Shown here one piece after another: positions 28,710 to 37,758 of a stretch of DNA of 64,000 nt. Each line of letters begins with the position of its first letter. Position 1 is the stretch's first letter. Source of the stretch: Pseudomonas oryzihabitans (lineage in GTDB: Bacteria > Pseudomonadota > Gammaproteobacteria > Pseudomonadales > Pseudomonadaceae); the NCBI RefSeq assembly GCF_006384975.1, contig NZ_CP021645.1, forward strand, positions 1,640,001-1,704,000. Direction: 5' to 3'. The notes beneath the pieces were generated by a model. It searched no databases and was not told where the DNA came from. It saw only the letters and a list, made by a program, of their open reading frames with translations. The position numbers and the translations under genes were made by a program.

Positions 28710-29320
28710 GGGCGCAGGCTCCGGGTCTTGAGTTCGCATTCGAAGAGGAATTCGAAGGCTTCCACGTGACGCAAGGCATCGGCCATGCGGGGGGCCCAAG
28801 TATAGAGGCCGTGGCCGCGGATCAGGTACCCCACGCAGTCGGGATGGACGTCGAGCCAGGTCTGCACCTTGTCGGCCAGGCGCGGGATGTCCTGATCATT
28901 GTCGAACACCGGTACCTCAACCCGCACCTCATGGGTGGTGACGCCGTGCAGCGCCTTTTGCAGCTCGTAGCCTTCCAACAGCAGGCGGTCACCTTGGAGT
29001 TCGCGGGACAGCACCGTGGAATTCACCGAATGGGTGTGCAGCACCGCGCCGATCTCCGGCTGCCAGCGATAGAGCTGGGTGTGCAGCGCCGTCTCCGCGG
29101 AGGGCTTCTTCGGCTCCAGCGGGGTACCGTCGAGATCGGTGGCAAGGATATCGTCCGGTTCGAGCTGGCCTTTGTGCTTACCGGAGACGGTCAGCAGCAG
29201 GCGGCTGTCGGACAGCCGCACCGAATAGTTGCTGCTGGTGGCTGGGGACCAACCGCGGCCATAGAGGAAGCGACCGGCGTCGATGATTTCCCGGGCCAGT
29301 TGCTCACGCTGCTGGATCAT
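28706..29320 (-). CDS. mtnB: Methylthioribulose-1-phosphate dehydratase
   Basis: The 204-residue class II aldolase-fold zinc enzyme dehydrates methylthioribulose-1-phosphate. The zinc ligands are in AVLHTHSVNST and YLIRGHGLYTW, and the acid residue is in KKPSAETALHTQLYR. AGGAGA precedes the ATG at 29320. It is the first gene of mtnBDC, and the family B repeat copy 2 lies directly upstream, between it and the MFS transporter gene on the same strand. Confidence 0.95.
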   Translation of the reverse strand: MIQQREQLAREIIDAGRFLYGRGWSPATSSNYSVRLSDSRLLLTVSGKHKGQLEPDDILATDLDGTPLEPKKPSAETALHTQLYRWQPEIGAVLHTHSVNSTVLSRELQGDRLLLEGYELQKALHGVTTHEVRVEVPVFDNDQDIPRLADKVQTWLDVHPDCVGYLIRGHGLYTWAPRMADALRHVEAFEFLFECELKTRSLRP

Positions 29321-29333
29321 GGAGGGTTCTCCT

Positions 29334-29476
29334 AGGTTCTGTACGAAAAGTCGCCGAGCGACGGTCAGGCGAGGCGAAAAACGCTGAGGAAGCGGAGTTT
29401 ACGAGAGGTAAATGAGCATTCCGAGGCGTTTTTCAACGAAGCATCACCGAGCGCAGGCACTTTTCGTACGGGACCT
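29334..29476 (-). repeat. Structured repeat family B, copy 2
   Basis: Outer arms at 29334-29351 and 29459-29476 pair over 16 of 18 positions (CGTACGAAAAGT core). The inner stem is AAAAACGC/GCGTTTTT and the central hairpin TTTAC-GAGAG-GTAAA. The core is the same as in copy 1, while both stems have changed on both sides, so pairing is kept. The last codons and the stop of the MFS gene lie inside the element. Confidence 0.78.
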
Positions 29477-30607
29477 AACGGACAAGAGGATGAGGAAGGC
29501 GCCTACCAAGGCCGCCAGGGTGGCGCCCAAAAAGGCGGCGAAGGCGCCGGACACCTGCCAGGCATAGCCAGCATACAGGGCACCGAGCGCACCGCCAGCC
29601 CCGGACAGCGCTGCATAGAGCGACTGGGCCTGGCCCTGGCGACGGCGGTCGAAATGCGCCTGGATGAACTGGATGGCGGCGGCGTGGAAACAGGCGAAGG
29701 TGGCCGCATGCAGCAGCTGGGCGAACAGCAGTATCCCGAGCTGGTCGGCCAGGGCGCCCAACAGCAGCCAACGCCCGGCGGCGATCAGGAAGGCGGTGAC
29801 CAGCAGGGTGGTCAAGGCGATCCGCGCCAACAGCTGGGGCATCACCAGAAAGACCAGCACCTCGGCGATCACGCCCAGGGACCAGAGCTGGCCGATGACG
29901 CCCCGGCTGTAGCCCAGCTCTTCCAGGTGCAGGGTGAAGACCGTGTAGTAGGGGCCATGGGACAGCTGCATCAGCGCCGCGGCGACGAAGAAGGCCAATA
30001 CCGGCGGCTGGCGCAGGGTGGTCAGGAAGGGCTCGGCCGGGGCCTCGATCCGCTGGCCGGGATCCACCTTCACCCCCGGTACCGCCAGGGAAGCCAGCAG
30101 GATGATGGCCATCACCAGCAGCAGATAGGCGGGATAGAGATCCAGGCTGACGTATTCGAAGGCCCAACCGAGGCCCGCTACCGCAGCGATGAAGCCGATG
30201 GAGCCCCAGAGGCGAATACGGGCGTAACGCTGCGGCTGGTCACGCAGGTGGGCCAGGGTGATGGCCTCGAATTGCGGTAGCACGGCGTGCCAGAAGAAGG
30301 CGTGGGTCGCCATGATCAATGCCAGCCAGACGAAACCCTGGCCGAGGTAGATGCCGGCGAAACACAGCAGGGTGCAGGCGGCGCCGAGGCGGACGATGCT
30401 CAGGCGGCGGCCGGTGCGATCGGCCAGCCAACCCCAGAGGTTGGGCGCCAACACCCGCATCACCATGGGAATGGCCACCAGTTGCCCGATGGCCGTGCCG
30501 GAGAAGCCCAGGTGGTGGAAATACAGCCCCAGGTAGGGCGCCGTGGCGCCCAGCAGCGCGAAATAGGCGAAATAGAAGCCCGACAGGCGCCAATAGGGAA
30601 CCGGCAT
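29444..30607 (-). CDS. MFS transporter, HcaT/PPP-like
   Basis: The 387-residue, 12-helix major facilitator starts MPVPYWRLSGFYFAYFALLGATAPYLGLYF. The loop 2-3 motif is NLWGWLADRTGRRL, and HAFFWHAVLPQFEAITLAHL lies in the middle. This is the MFS_1-like branch that includes phenylpropionate permease HcaT and nucleoside symporters; the substrate is unknown. In P. aeruginosa the same gene lies between aroC and mtnB. The start at 30607 is an ATG with a weak ribosome site (CGGGCGG); a TTG at 30661 inside the repeat is less likely. The C-terminal residues SRTKSACAR are encoded by repeat copy 2. Confidence 0.85.
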   Translation of the reverse strand: MPVPYWRLSGFYFAYFALLGATAPYLGLYFHHLGFSGTAIGQLVAIPMVMRVLAPNLWGWLADRTGRRLSIVRLGAACTLLCFAGIYLGQGFVWLALIMATHAFFWHAVLPQFEAITLAHLRDQPQRYARIRLWGSIGFIAAVAGLGWAFEYVSLDLYPAYLLLVMAIILLASLAVPGVKVDPGQRIEAPAEPFLTTLRQPPVLAFFVAAALMQLSHGPYYTVFTLHLEELGYSRGVIGQLWSLGVIAEVLVFLVMPQLLARIALTTLLVTAFLIAAGRWLLLGALADQLGILLFAQLLHAATFACFHAAAIQFIQAHFDRRRQGQAQSLYAALSGAGGALGALYAGYAWQVSGAFAAFLGATLAALVGAFLILLSVRSRTKSACAR

Positions 30608-30624
30608 CGTCCGCCCGGTGCTTG

Positions 30625-30779
30625 GCGCCTGTTCGGGATCTCGCGAGCTAGAGACAAACAAGGCGAAAGTGCCTGAGGAAGCAACGTTTGCGAAGGTTAA
30701 GGAGCATTTCGACGGGGCTGGCCTTCCAGGGCATTTTCAACGCCGTTTGGCCGACGCGCAGCTGATCATGAACAGGTGC
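30625..30779 (-). repeat. Structured repeat family B, copy 3
   Basis: Outer arms GCGCCTGTTC...GATC (30625-30640) and 30764-30779 pair at 13 of 16 positions. The flanks CTCGCGAGCTAGAGACAAAC and CGCCGTTTGGCCGACGCGCA match copy 1. The inner stem GAAAGTGCC/GGCATTTTC is again altered on both sides, with a G-T pair. The central hairpin is decayed. It abuts the aroC stop codon exactly. Confidence 0.72.
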
Positions 30780-31871
30780 TCAGAGCTGCGGCAGAACGGG
30801 CGTGCCCACCCGCACCTCGGCATTCTGCGCGCGGTGACGCAGCAGGTGATCCATCAGCACCAGGGCCATCATGGCCTCGGCGATGGGCGTGGCGCGGATG
30901 CCCACGCAGGGATCGTGGCGCCCCTTGGTGATGACGTCGACCGGATTGCCGTGCACGTCGATGGAGCGACCGGGAGTGGTGATGCTGGAGGTGGGCTTGA
31001 GTGCCAGGTGAGCGACGATGGGCTGGCCGGAGGAGATGCCGCCCAGCACGCCACCGGCGTTGTTGGAGAGGAAGCCCTCCGGGGTCAGTTCGTCACGGTG
31101 CTCGGTGCCGCGCTGGGCGACACTGGCGAAGCCGGAGCCTATCTCCACGCCCTTCACCGCGTTGATGCTCATCAGCGCATAGGCCAATTCGGCGTCGAGA
31201 CGGTCGAAGATCGGCTCGCCCAGGCCCGGCGGTACGCCTTCCGCGACCACGCTGATCCGCGCGCCCACCGAATCCTGGTCGCGGCGCAGCTGGTCCATGT
31301 AGGCCTCGAGCTCGGGAACCTTGTTCGGGTCCGGGCTGAAGAAGGCGTTCTCTTCCACGCTGTCCCAGGTCTTGAAGGGGATCTCGATGGGCCCCAGCTG
31401 GCTCATGTAGCCACGCACGCGGATGCCCTGGGTGGCCAGGTATTTCTTGGCGATGGCGCCGGCCGCCACGCGCATGGCGGTCTCCCGCGCCGAGCTGCGA
31501 CCGCCGCCGCGGTAGTCACGCAGGCCATACTTGTGGTGGTAGGCGTAGTCGGCATGGGCCGGCCGGAAGAGGTCCTTGATCGCCGAGTAGTCCTTGGACT
31601 TCTGGTCGGTGTTGCGGATCAAGAGGCCGATGGGCGTGCCGGTGGTGACGCCTTCGAAGACCCCGGAAAGAATCTCCACCTCGTCCGCTTCCTGACGCTG
31701 GGTGGTGTGGCGACTGGTACCGGGCTTGCGCCGGTCCAGGTCGCGCTGCAGGTCGGCGGTATCCAGGGGCAGTCCGGGTGGGCAACCGTCGACGATGGCG
31801 ACCAGCGCCGGGCCATGGCTTTCGCCGGCAGTGGTGACGGTGAACAGCGTGCCGAGGGTATTGCCGGACAT
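30780..31871 (-). CDS. aroC: Chorismate synthase
   Basis: At 363 residues it is the normal pseudomonad length. It makes chorismate from 5-enolpyruvylshikimate-3-phosphate using reduced FMN. The start is [46 protein letters not shown] and [27 protein letters not shown] are the three signature regions. GGAG lies before the ATG at 31871; the extension to 31976 is unlikely. It is divergent from the alpha/beta hydrolase gene, so the 133-base gap must contain both promoters. Confidence 0.97.
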   Translation of the reverse strand: MSGNTLGTLFTVTTAGESHGPALVAIVDGCPPGLPLDTADLQRDLDRRKPGTSRHTTQRQEADEVEILSGVFEGVTTGTPIGLLIRNTDQKSKDYSAIKDLFRPAHADYAYHHKYGLRDYRGGGRSSARETAMRVAAGAIAKKYLATQGIRVRGYMSQLGPIEIPFKTWDSVEENAFFSPDPNKVPELEAYMDQLRRDQDSVGARISVVAEGVPPGLGEPIFDRLDAELAYALMSINAVKGVEIGSGFASVAQRGTEHRDELTPEGFLSNNAGGVLGGISSGQPIVAHLALKPTSSITTPGRSIDVHGNPVDVITKGRHDPCVGIRATPIAEAMMALVLMDHLLRHRAQNAEVRVGTPVLPQL

Positions 31872-32004
31872 GCGAGGGCTCCGCGCTACGGGTGAAAGGT
31901 ATAGATTCAACTGGAAGTGGGCGATTTTACACGCGCCGTGGTCTTTTACACGGATTGTGTGCGGGATAGGCCCCACACCCAGGTCTCAGGTGGCCCGTTT
32001 CGTC

Positions 32005-32973
32005 ATGCGTCTGCTGCTTTCCCTGCTGCTGTGCTTCGCCCTTCCCTCTTTCGCCAAGGCGGTCGATCCCGTGTTCCATGGTCCGATCCAACTCGACACC
32101 GGCACTGGCGTGCTCAAGGGCAGCCTGATCCTGCCCCTTAGCGAGCGCCCGCAACCGGTGGTGCTCTTCGTCTCCGGCTCGGGACCGACCGACCGCAACG
32201 GCAATGGCCCTGGCGCGCGCAATGCCGCCCTGCAGCGGCTGGCCGAAGCCCTGGGCAATCGGGGGATCGCCAGCGTGCGCTTCGATAAGCGCGGCGTGGC
32301 CGCCAGCCGCCCTGCCGAACCGGACGAGAGCCGGCTGAGCGTGGAGCGTTATGTCGACGACCTGGTCGCCTGGATCCGGCTGCTGGAGGCCGATCCGCGC
32401 TTTTCCAAGGTGATCCTGCTCGGCCACAGCGAAGGCGCCCTGATCGCCAGCCTAGCCGCCGACCGGATACCGGTCGCTGGCGTGGTGACCCTGGCCGGCA
32501 GCGGTCGCCCCATCGACGTGGTGCTGCGCGAACAGTTGGCCGGCAAGCTGTCCCCGGCTGAGTTGGCCAGCGCCCAGTGGATCATCGACCAGTTGTTGCG
32601 CGGCACGCCGGTGCCCGAGGTACCGCGCGAGTTGCTGGTGCTCCTGCGTCCCAGCGTGCAGCCCTATCTGATCTCGCTGTTCCGCCAGCAGCCGGCCAAA
32701 GCCTTCGCCGGCATCCAGGCGCCGGCGCTGATCGTCCAGGGTACCCACGACGTCCAGGTGGAGGTCGCCGATGCCCAGGCGCTGCACCGGGCCAAGCCCG
32801 ACGCCGAGCTGGCCATCATCCCCGGCATGAACCATGTCCTGCGCATCGCTCCAGCGAGTTTGCGGGCGCAGTTGCCCACCTACGATGACCCCAACCTGCC
32901 GCTGGCCCGCGAATTGGTACAGCGCGTCGCCGCCTTCGTCGAACACTCAGGTTCCTCAGCCGCCAGCCGATAA
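32005..32973 (+). CDS. Secreted alpha/beta hydrolase
   Basis: The 322-residue protein has a cleavable signal peptide (MRLLLSLLLCFALPSFAKA, cut before VDPVF). The nucleophile elbow is LLGHSEGALIASL, the acid is in IVQGTHDVQVE and the catalytic His in PGMNHVLRI, so the triad is complete. The oxyanion region is VSGSGPTDRNGNGPG, typical of the COG1073-like periplasmic branch. Esterase or peptidase activity on an unknown substrate is expected. A GTG start at 31990 adding MARFV is possible. Confidence 0.85.
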   Translation: MRLLLSLLLCFALPSFAKAVDPVFHGPIQLDTGTGVLKGSLILPLSERPQPVVLFVSGSGPTDRNGNGPGARNAALQRLAEALGNRGIASVRFDKRGVAASRPAEPDESRLSVERYVDDLVAWIRLLEADPRFSKVILLGHSEGALIASLAADRIPVAGVVTLAGSGRPIDVVLREQLAGKLSPAELASAQWIIDQLLRGTPVPEVPRELLVLLRPSVQPYLISLFRQQPAKAFAGIQAPALIVQGTHDVQVEVADAQALHRAKPDAELAIIPGMNHVLRIAPASLRAQLPTYDDPNLPLARELVQRVAAFVEHSGSSAASR

Positions 32974-33016
32974 GCCGGCAAAGGCGCCCAGGAGGTGCCC
33001 CGCCTGGAGTCTGCTT

Positions 33017-33796
33017 GTGGAAGCCCCCGATCACGAAGCCCCGGCCGTCGAGGCCGCCCCTCATGAGCCCCATCCCTGGGCCAGCCTGCCACCCGAGCGC
33101 TTCCAGCTGCTGCGGCTGATGCCCCAGCCGGTGGATCGCCGGGTCGGTGCACGCCCCCTGCGCTTCGTGCAACTCGGCCTGGTCGAGCGGCACGGCGAAG
33201 AGGAAAGCCTGCTGCGGCTGTCGGTACAGATCCCGGGGCAGGTATTGCACCGCGAAGTGAACGTGTTGGAGGTCTGGGTCGACCACCATCTCGGCGAGAT
33301 CCGCCTGGGACCGGAGCGCGGCCTGCAGGTCGAACCGGAGGAACGCGGCCTGGGTCGCTTCCTGTTGGCCCGCGCCGCGGCCTGGGCGCGCCTGCGCTGG
33401 AGCCACTACCGGGTGCAGGACCTGCCGCTCGCGCGCCGCGATGCGCTCGACGAAGACAGCCGCATCCGGCGCGATCATGTCCTCACCGCCCAGGGCTTCG
33501 TCGTGGAGACGGCCGAAGACAACGAGCGCCAGTTGCTCTGCCGGGCCGCGCGGGTTAGCCAGTTGCGCGAAGACTGGAACGCCGACAAGGTGCAACTGCT
33601 GTCGCTGCTCGACGGCGCCACCCTGCTGGAACAGTGCGACCGGGTCATCGACGAGCGCGATGCCAGCCTGCGGCAGCTGGAGGACCGTATCGCCCTCTAT
33701 CGCCGCGATGACGTCTCCATGCGCTTCGCCATCGGCTGCCTGGCGGTGTTCTGCCTGTTCCAGGCCGCGCTGCTGATCTGGATGGCGCTGCGCTAG
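33017..33796 (+). CDS. Uncharacterised tail-anchored protein
   Basis: The 259-residue protein starts at a GTG (33017) with GGAG seven bases upstream; no ATG is available before residue 31. A soluble region of about 230 residues is rich in Arg, Glu and Leu and probably helical (LLDGATLLEQCDRVIDERDASLRQLEDRIALYRRDD). One C-terminal transmembrane helix, FAIGCLAVFCLFQAALLIWMAL, follows, so it is probably anchored with the bulk in the cytoplasm. It follows the hydrolase gene by 43 bases, the order I recall near aroC in P. aeruginosa. I recognise no domain. Confidence 0.7.
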   Translation: MEAPDHEAPAVEAAPHEPHPWASLPPERFQLLRLMPQPVDRRVGARPLRFVQLGLVERHGEEESLLRLSVQIPGQVLHREVNVLEVWVDHHLGEIRLGPERGLQVEPEERGLGRFLLARAAAWARLRWSHYRVQDLPLARRDALDEDSRIRRDHVLTAQGFVVETAEDNERQLLCRAARVSQLREDWNADKVQLLSLLDGATLLEQCDRVIDERDASLRQLEDRIALYRRDDVSMRFAIGCLAVFCLFQAALLIWMALR

Positions 33797-33942
33797 GCGG
33801 CCCAATCCGGATGGCCGTCACCTTGCGCTTACGCCTCTCGGCAGCGCCCAACCGCCATCCCTCCGCGGAGGCTTGCTCCCCCGCCGGACCCTGCTAACGT
33901 AGCGCCCCGTTCGCATCCATCCGCTCGGAGTGCCCGCTGTTC

Positions 33943-36318
33943 ATGGTCTCGCCTCTTTCGCTTCGCCGGCGCGCGCCCCTGCGCCTCGCTACCCTCGGCC
34001 TGCTCACCGCCCTCGCCGGTTGCCAATACTTCGCCGAGGAGCAGCCGACCCGCAGCCAGCCACAACTCAAGGGCAGCCTGCCACTACGCGGCCTGGCGCA
34101 GACCGTCTCGGTGCGCCGCAACGCCGAAGGCCAGCCGCTGATCGAGACCACCACCTTCCACGATGCCTTGTTCGCCCTGGGCTACGTGCACGCCAGCGAG
34201 CGCCTGGCGCAGATGGTGGAGTTGCGCCTGCTGGCCCAGGGCCGGCTGGCCGAGGCCTATGGCGCAAGCCGGCTGGACACAGATAGATTCATGCGGGCGG
34301 TGGACCTGCGCAAGGCGGCCCAGGTGGCCTATACCAATGCCTCGCCCCGCCTGAAGACCTTCTTCGAGGTCTATGCGCGGGGCGTCAATGCCTATCTCTA
34401 TCGCGCGGGCGAACGGGTCGAGCTGGATGGCCACGACTATCGCGTCGACTACTGGAAGCCGGAAGACAGCGCCCTGCTCTACGAACTCCTGAACTTCGCC
34501 CAGGCGGTGGACCTGCGCAAGGAGACCGCCGCCCTGGCCCTGGCCACCCAGGTCAGCCCCGAGCGCCTGGCCTGGCTGCTGCCCACCTACCCGGACGAAC
34601 CCCTGCCCGAAGAGGAGACGGCCAAGCTACGCGGCCTGAACCTGCGCGGCCAGGTACCGGGCCTCGAGGCCCTGCTGGAGGTCCAGCGGCGACTGGCGCA
34701 GCAGGCCCCCTTCGGCGGTCCTACCGGCACCGCCTGGGCCGCCACGCCCAATCACACCCGCAGCGGTCGCAGCCTGCTGGGGGTGGACGAGGTCAGCGCC
34801 TTCGACGGCCAGTCGCCCTTCACCCTGGTGACCATCAGGGCCCCGCGCTTCGAGGCCGTGGGCACCACCCTCCCCGGCCTGCCGCTGCTGCTCGATGGCT
34901 ACAACGGGAACTTGGCCTGGGCCGGCACGACGCTGATGGGCGACAGTCAGGATCTCTACCTGGAGCGGCTGCAACGCCAGGGCGGACGCCTGCAGGTGCA
35001 GAGCGGCGGCCAATGGCAACCCGCCAGCCAACGAGTGGAAACCTTCTTCGTGCGCGGCGAAAAACCCCGGCGCGAAACCCTCTATGCCAGTCCGCGCGGC
35101 CCCTTGCTGAATCTGGCCCTGGCCCCGGAAGCCGATGGCTACGGACTGGCCCTGCGCAGCGGCCGCCTGGAAGCCGACAAGAGCCTGGATGCGCTCTTCG
35201 ATCTCTCCCGGGCCAAGGACGTGGAGCGTGCCTTCGAGCTGGCACGGGATATTCGCGCCAGCGATTGGAATCTGATGTTCGCCGATGCCCAGCACATCGG
35301 CTGGCAGGTGACCGGTCGCTACCCCAACCGCCGCAGCGGCCTGGGTCTCTTGCCCGCGCCCGGCTGGGACGAGCGTTACGCCTGGGATGGCTATGCCGAT
35401 ACCATGCTGCATCCCTACGACCAGGACCCGGCGCAAGGCTGGCTCGGCACCGCCAACCAGCGCGTGGTGCCCCGTGGCTACGGCATGCAGCTCTCCAGCA
35501 GTTGGTCGGGGCCCGAGCGCCTGGAGCGTCTGGCGCAACTGATGAGCCGCTCGCCGCGCCTGGATAGCCGCGACGCCATCGCCCTGCAGCAGGACCAGAC
35601 CACCACCCTGGCCGCCAAACTGAAGACGCAACTTGGCGCTCCCGGCTTTGCCGCACCGCTGCGCCAGGCCATCGCCGCCTTGCCCGCCGAGCAGCGCCGT
35701 GCCGCGGAAGAGGCCCTGAGTCGCCTGCTGGCCTTCGATGGCCGCCTGGCTGCCAGCTCCGCCGAGGCAGCGGTCTATGAAGCCTTCCTCCAGGTCCTGG
35801 CCGAGCAGACCTTCGCCAAGGCGCTCGGCGGCACTGATAGCCCGGCCTGGCATGCCTTCACCACCCTCAGCGATACCGGCTACAACCCCGTCGTCGACCA
35901 CCTGCTGGCCCGCGACGACAGCCCCTATTGGGGCGATGCCGGCATCCAGGCGAACAAGCCCGCCGTCTTCGCCTGGGCGCTGGCGGGGGCCATCGACCGT
36001 TGCGTGACGCAACTGGGCAATGATCGAGCGAGCTGGCAGTGGGGACGGCTGCATCGGCTGGCTGGCGCGGCCAGCGGCGGCGACATGTCCACCCTGGACC
36101 TGACCGCCAGCCACTGGGGCGGCGACTCGAAGGTCTGGCTGGCTCCGGCGCTGCGTCTGGTGGTGGACTTCGGCCTGACCGAGCCGCTGCTGGCGAGCCA
36201 GGCCGGCACCCCGGGCAATGGCTGGGCCAGGGGCCAATACCAGAGTCTGCCGCTGCAACCGCAGAACCTGGAGCGCGTCTATGGGCGTGACCGTTTGCTA
36301 CTGATCCCGCAGAAGTAA
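33943..36318 (+). CDS. Penicillin acylase family lipoprotein
   Basis: The 791-residue protein has a lipoprotein signal (LLTALAGC, lipidated Cys27). The fold is that of Ntn-hydrolase acylases: an alpha region (TTFHDALFALGYVHASERLAQMVELRLLAQGRLAEAYG) and a beta region with GYNGNLAWAGTTLMGDSQDLYLERL. At the alpha/beta junction, where these enzymes have Gly-Ser-Asn-x-Trp with the Ser as nucleophile, the sequence is PTGTAWAA (260-267), so the Ser is absent. A Thr (261 or 263) could serve, or the protein may be inactive. The following DPHL motif is also missing. It is envelope-anchored, and the substrate (amide, lactone or lactam) is unknown. Confidence 0.82.
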   Translation: MVSPLSLRRRAPLRLATLGLLTALAGCQYFAEEQPTRSQPQLKGSLPLRGLAQTVSVRRNAEGQPLIETTTFHDALFALGYVHASERLAQMVELRLLAQGRLAEAYGASRLDTDRFMRAVDLRKAAQVAYTNASPRLKTFFEVYARGVNAYLYRAGERVELDGHDYRVDYWKPEDSALLYELLNFAQAVDLRKETAALALATQVSPERLAWLLPTYPDEPLPEEETAKLRGLNLRGQVPGLEALLEVQRRLAQQAPFGGPTGTAWAATPNHTRSGRSLLGVDEVSAFDGQSPFTLVTIRAPRFEAVGTTLPGLPLLLDGYNGNLAWAGTTLMGDSQDLYLERLQRQGGRLQVQSGGQWQPASQRVETFFVRGEKPRRETLYASPRGPLLNLALAPEADGYGLALRSGRLEADKSLDALFDLSRAKDVERAFELARDIRASDWNLMFADAQHIGWQVTGRYPNRRSGLGLLPAPGWDERYAWDGYADTMLHPYDQDPAQGWLGTANQRVVPRGYGMQLSSSWSGPERLERLAQLMSRSPRLDSRDAIALQQDQTTTLAAKLKTQLGAPGFAAPLRQAIAALPAEQRRAAEEALSRLLAFDGRLAASSAEAAVYEAFLQVLAEQTFAKALGGTDSPAWHAFTTLSDTGYNPVVDHLLARDDSPYWGDAGIQANKPAVFAWALAGAIDRCVTQLGNDRASWQWGRLHRLAGAASGGDMSTLDLTASHWGGDSKVWLAPALRLVVDFGLTEPLLASQAGTPGNGWARGQYQSLPLQPQNLERVYGRDRLLLIPQK

Positions 36319-36332
36319 GGGCCTCAAGGGCG

Positions 36333-36358
36333 AACCCGCGACTTGGCGCGGGTTTTGC
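36333..36358 (+). terminator. Terminator of the acylase gene
   Basis: The stem AACCCGCG (36333-36340) with CGCGGGTT (36347-36354) has loop ACTTGG and a short TTTT overlap at the 3' side. It lies 15 bases after the stop. Confidence 0.6.
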
Positions 36359-36460
36359 CCCGACCCCAGCAGACCCCACGCGACATCGAGCGACGTTACC
36401 TCTGACCGGACCCCGGCCCGGCAATTAGCTGCTTGACCGTCGGGTGGAGGCTGCGCCCCT

Positions 36461-36477
36461 GTCACCATAATGGTGCG
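36461..36477 (+). promoter_or_regulatory. NtrC-like dyad upstream of nasS
   Basis: The 17-mer GTCACCATAATGGTGCG contains CAC-N7-GTG centred in a perfect CACCATAATGGTG palindrome and matches most of the NtrC consensus TGCAC-N7-GTGCA. It lies 74 bases before the nasS ATG. No clear sigma-54 promoter follows, so it may work as an operator or a distant enhancer. Confidence 0.45.
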
Positions 36478-36550
36478 TAGCTTTTCAAAGACGCCCACCA
36501 AGGGTGCACGAAAGGTCGCCTGAGCACCTTCGTCCGTTGCTGGAGACACC

Positions 36551-37747
36551 ATGCCTGCCTCGCCTTCCCTGTCCGCCGCGCACCTTTGGGTCGCCGGCTC
36601 CGACGCCCCGGAAAAACCCGAACTCAACCTGGGCTTCCTGCCGCTAAGCGATGCCGCTTCGCTGATCGTGGCGGCGACCCAAGGCTTCGGTGAACCCCAT
36701 GGCCTGACCCTGAATCTGCACCGCCAGCCGTCCTGGTCGGCGCTGCGCGACAACCTGCTCGGCGGTCGGCTCGATGCCGCCCATTGCCTCTACGGCCTGG
36801 TCTATGGCATCCACCTCGGCCTCGGTGGCGCTCCGGCGACCGACATGGCGGTGCTCATGGGGCTCGCGCAGAACGGCCAGAGCATCAACCTGGCGCGCAG
36901 CCTGGCCCTGGAAGGCGTGCACGACACCGCTTCCTTCGTCGCCCGGGTCCGCCAACCGGGTGCCCAGCCGCTGACCCTGGCGCATACCTTTCCCACCGGC
37001 ACCCATATCTTCTGGCTCTACTACTGGCTGGCCGCCCAGGGCATCCATCCCTTGCACGACGTGCGCACCGTGCTGGTACCGCCGCCGCAGATGCCCGAGC
37101 ACCTGGCCGCCGGCCGGGTGGACGGCTATTGCGTGGGCGAGCCCTGGGGCGCCGCTGCCGTGGCGCGTGGCCAGGGCTTCACCCTGACCACTACTCAGGC
37201 CATCTGGCCGGACCATCCGGAAAAGGTCCTGACCTGCACCCGCGCCTTCGCCGAGCGCTATCCCAACACCGCCCGGGCGCTGATCCGCACCCTGCTCGAC
37301 GCCAGCCGCTTCATCGAGGACAACCGGGAGAATCGCCTGAGCACCGCGCAACTGATCAGTGATCCCGCCTATGTGAACGCCGATCCAGCCCTGCTCGCCG
37401 ACCGCTTCCTCGGTCACTACGAAGACGGACTCGACCACCGCTGGGACGATGCCCATCCCCTGGCCTTCCATCGCCGAGGCGAGGTCAATCCGCCCTATCT
37501 CTCCGATGGCCTCTGGTTCCTCACCCAATTCCGCCGCTGGGGGTTGCTGCGCGAGGATCCCGACTACCTGGCCATCGCCCGCGCCGTACAATGCACCGAG
37601 CTATACAGCGAGGCTGCCGCGGGCCTCGGGCTGGAGCGACCGGCCACCCAGCGCAGCAGCACCCTGCTCGATGGCCGCACCTGGGACGGTAGCGATCCGG
37701 CCGGCTACGCCCGCAGCTTCGCCCTCCATGCCCTCACCGACCACTAG
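36551..37747 (+). CDS. nasS: Nitrate/nitrite sensor NasS
   Basis: The 398-residue protein belongs to the NrtA/CmpA periplasmic-binding family but has no signal peptide (MPASPSLSAAHLWVAGSDAPE), the hallmark of cytoplasmic NasS. Family blocks are LNLGFLPLSDAASLIVAA, THIFWLYYWLAAQGI and GYCVGEPWGAAAV. NasS binds nitrate or nitrite and in their absence holds the antiterminator NasT. nasT follows after 11 bases. Nitrate reductase genes are not in the window, but the transporter gene nasA is 9 kb downstream with a NasT-type leader. Confidence 0.92.
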   Translation: MPASPSLSAAHLWVAGSDAPEKPELNLGFLPLSDAASLIVAATQGFGEPHGLTLNLHRQPSWSALRDNLLGGRLDAAHCLYGLVYGIHLGLGGAPATDMAVLMGLAQNGQSINLARSLALEGVHDTASFVARVRQPGAQPLTLAHTFPTGTHIFWLYYWLAAQGIHPLHDVRTVLVPPPQMPEHLAAGRVDGYCVGEPWGAAAVARGQGFTLTTTQAIWPDHPEKVLTCTRAFAERYPNTARALIRTLLDASRFIEDNRENRLSTAQLISDPAYVNADPALLADRFLGHYEDGLDHRWDDAHPLAFHRRGEVNPPYLSDGLWFLTQFRRWGLLREDPDYLAIARAVQCTELYSEAAAGLGLERPATQRSSTLLDGRTWDGSDPAGYARSFALHALTDH

Positions 37748-37758
37748 GGAGAACGACC

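Noticed and set aside
29334..29476. Reading family B repeats as insertion sequences with coding capacity
   Set aside because: They are under 160 bases and encode no protein; the evidence is for structure only.
34627..36258. 543-codon minus-strand frame opposite the acylase gene
   Set aside because: Mirror of the acylase coding sequence, with no ribosome site or domain.
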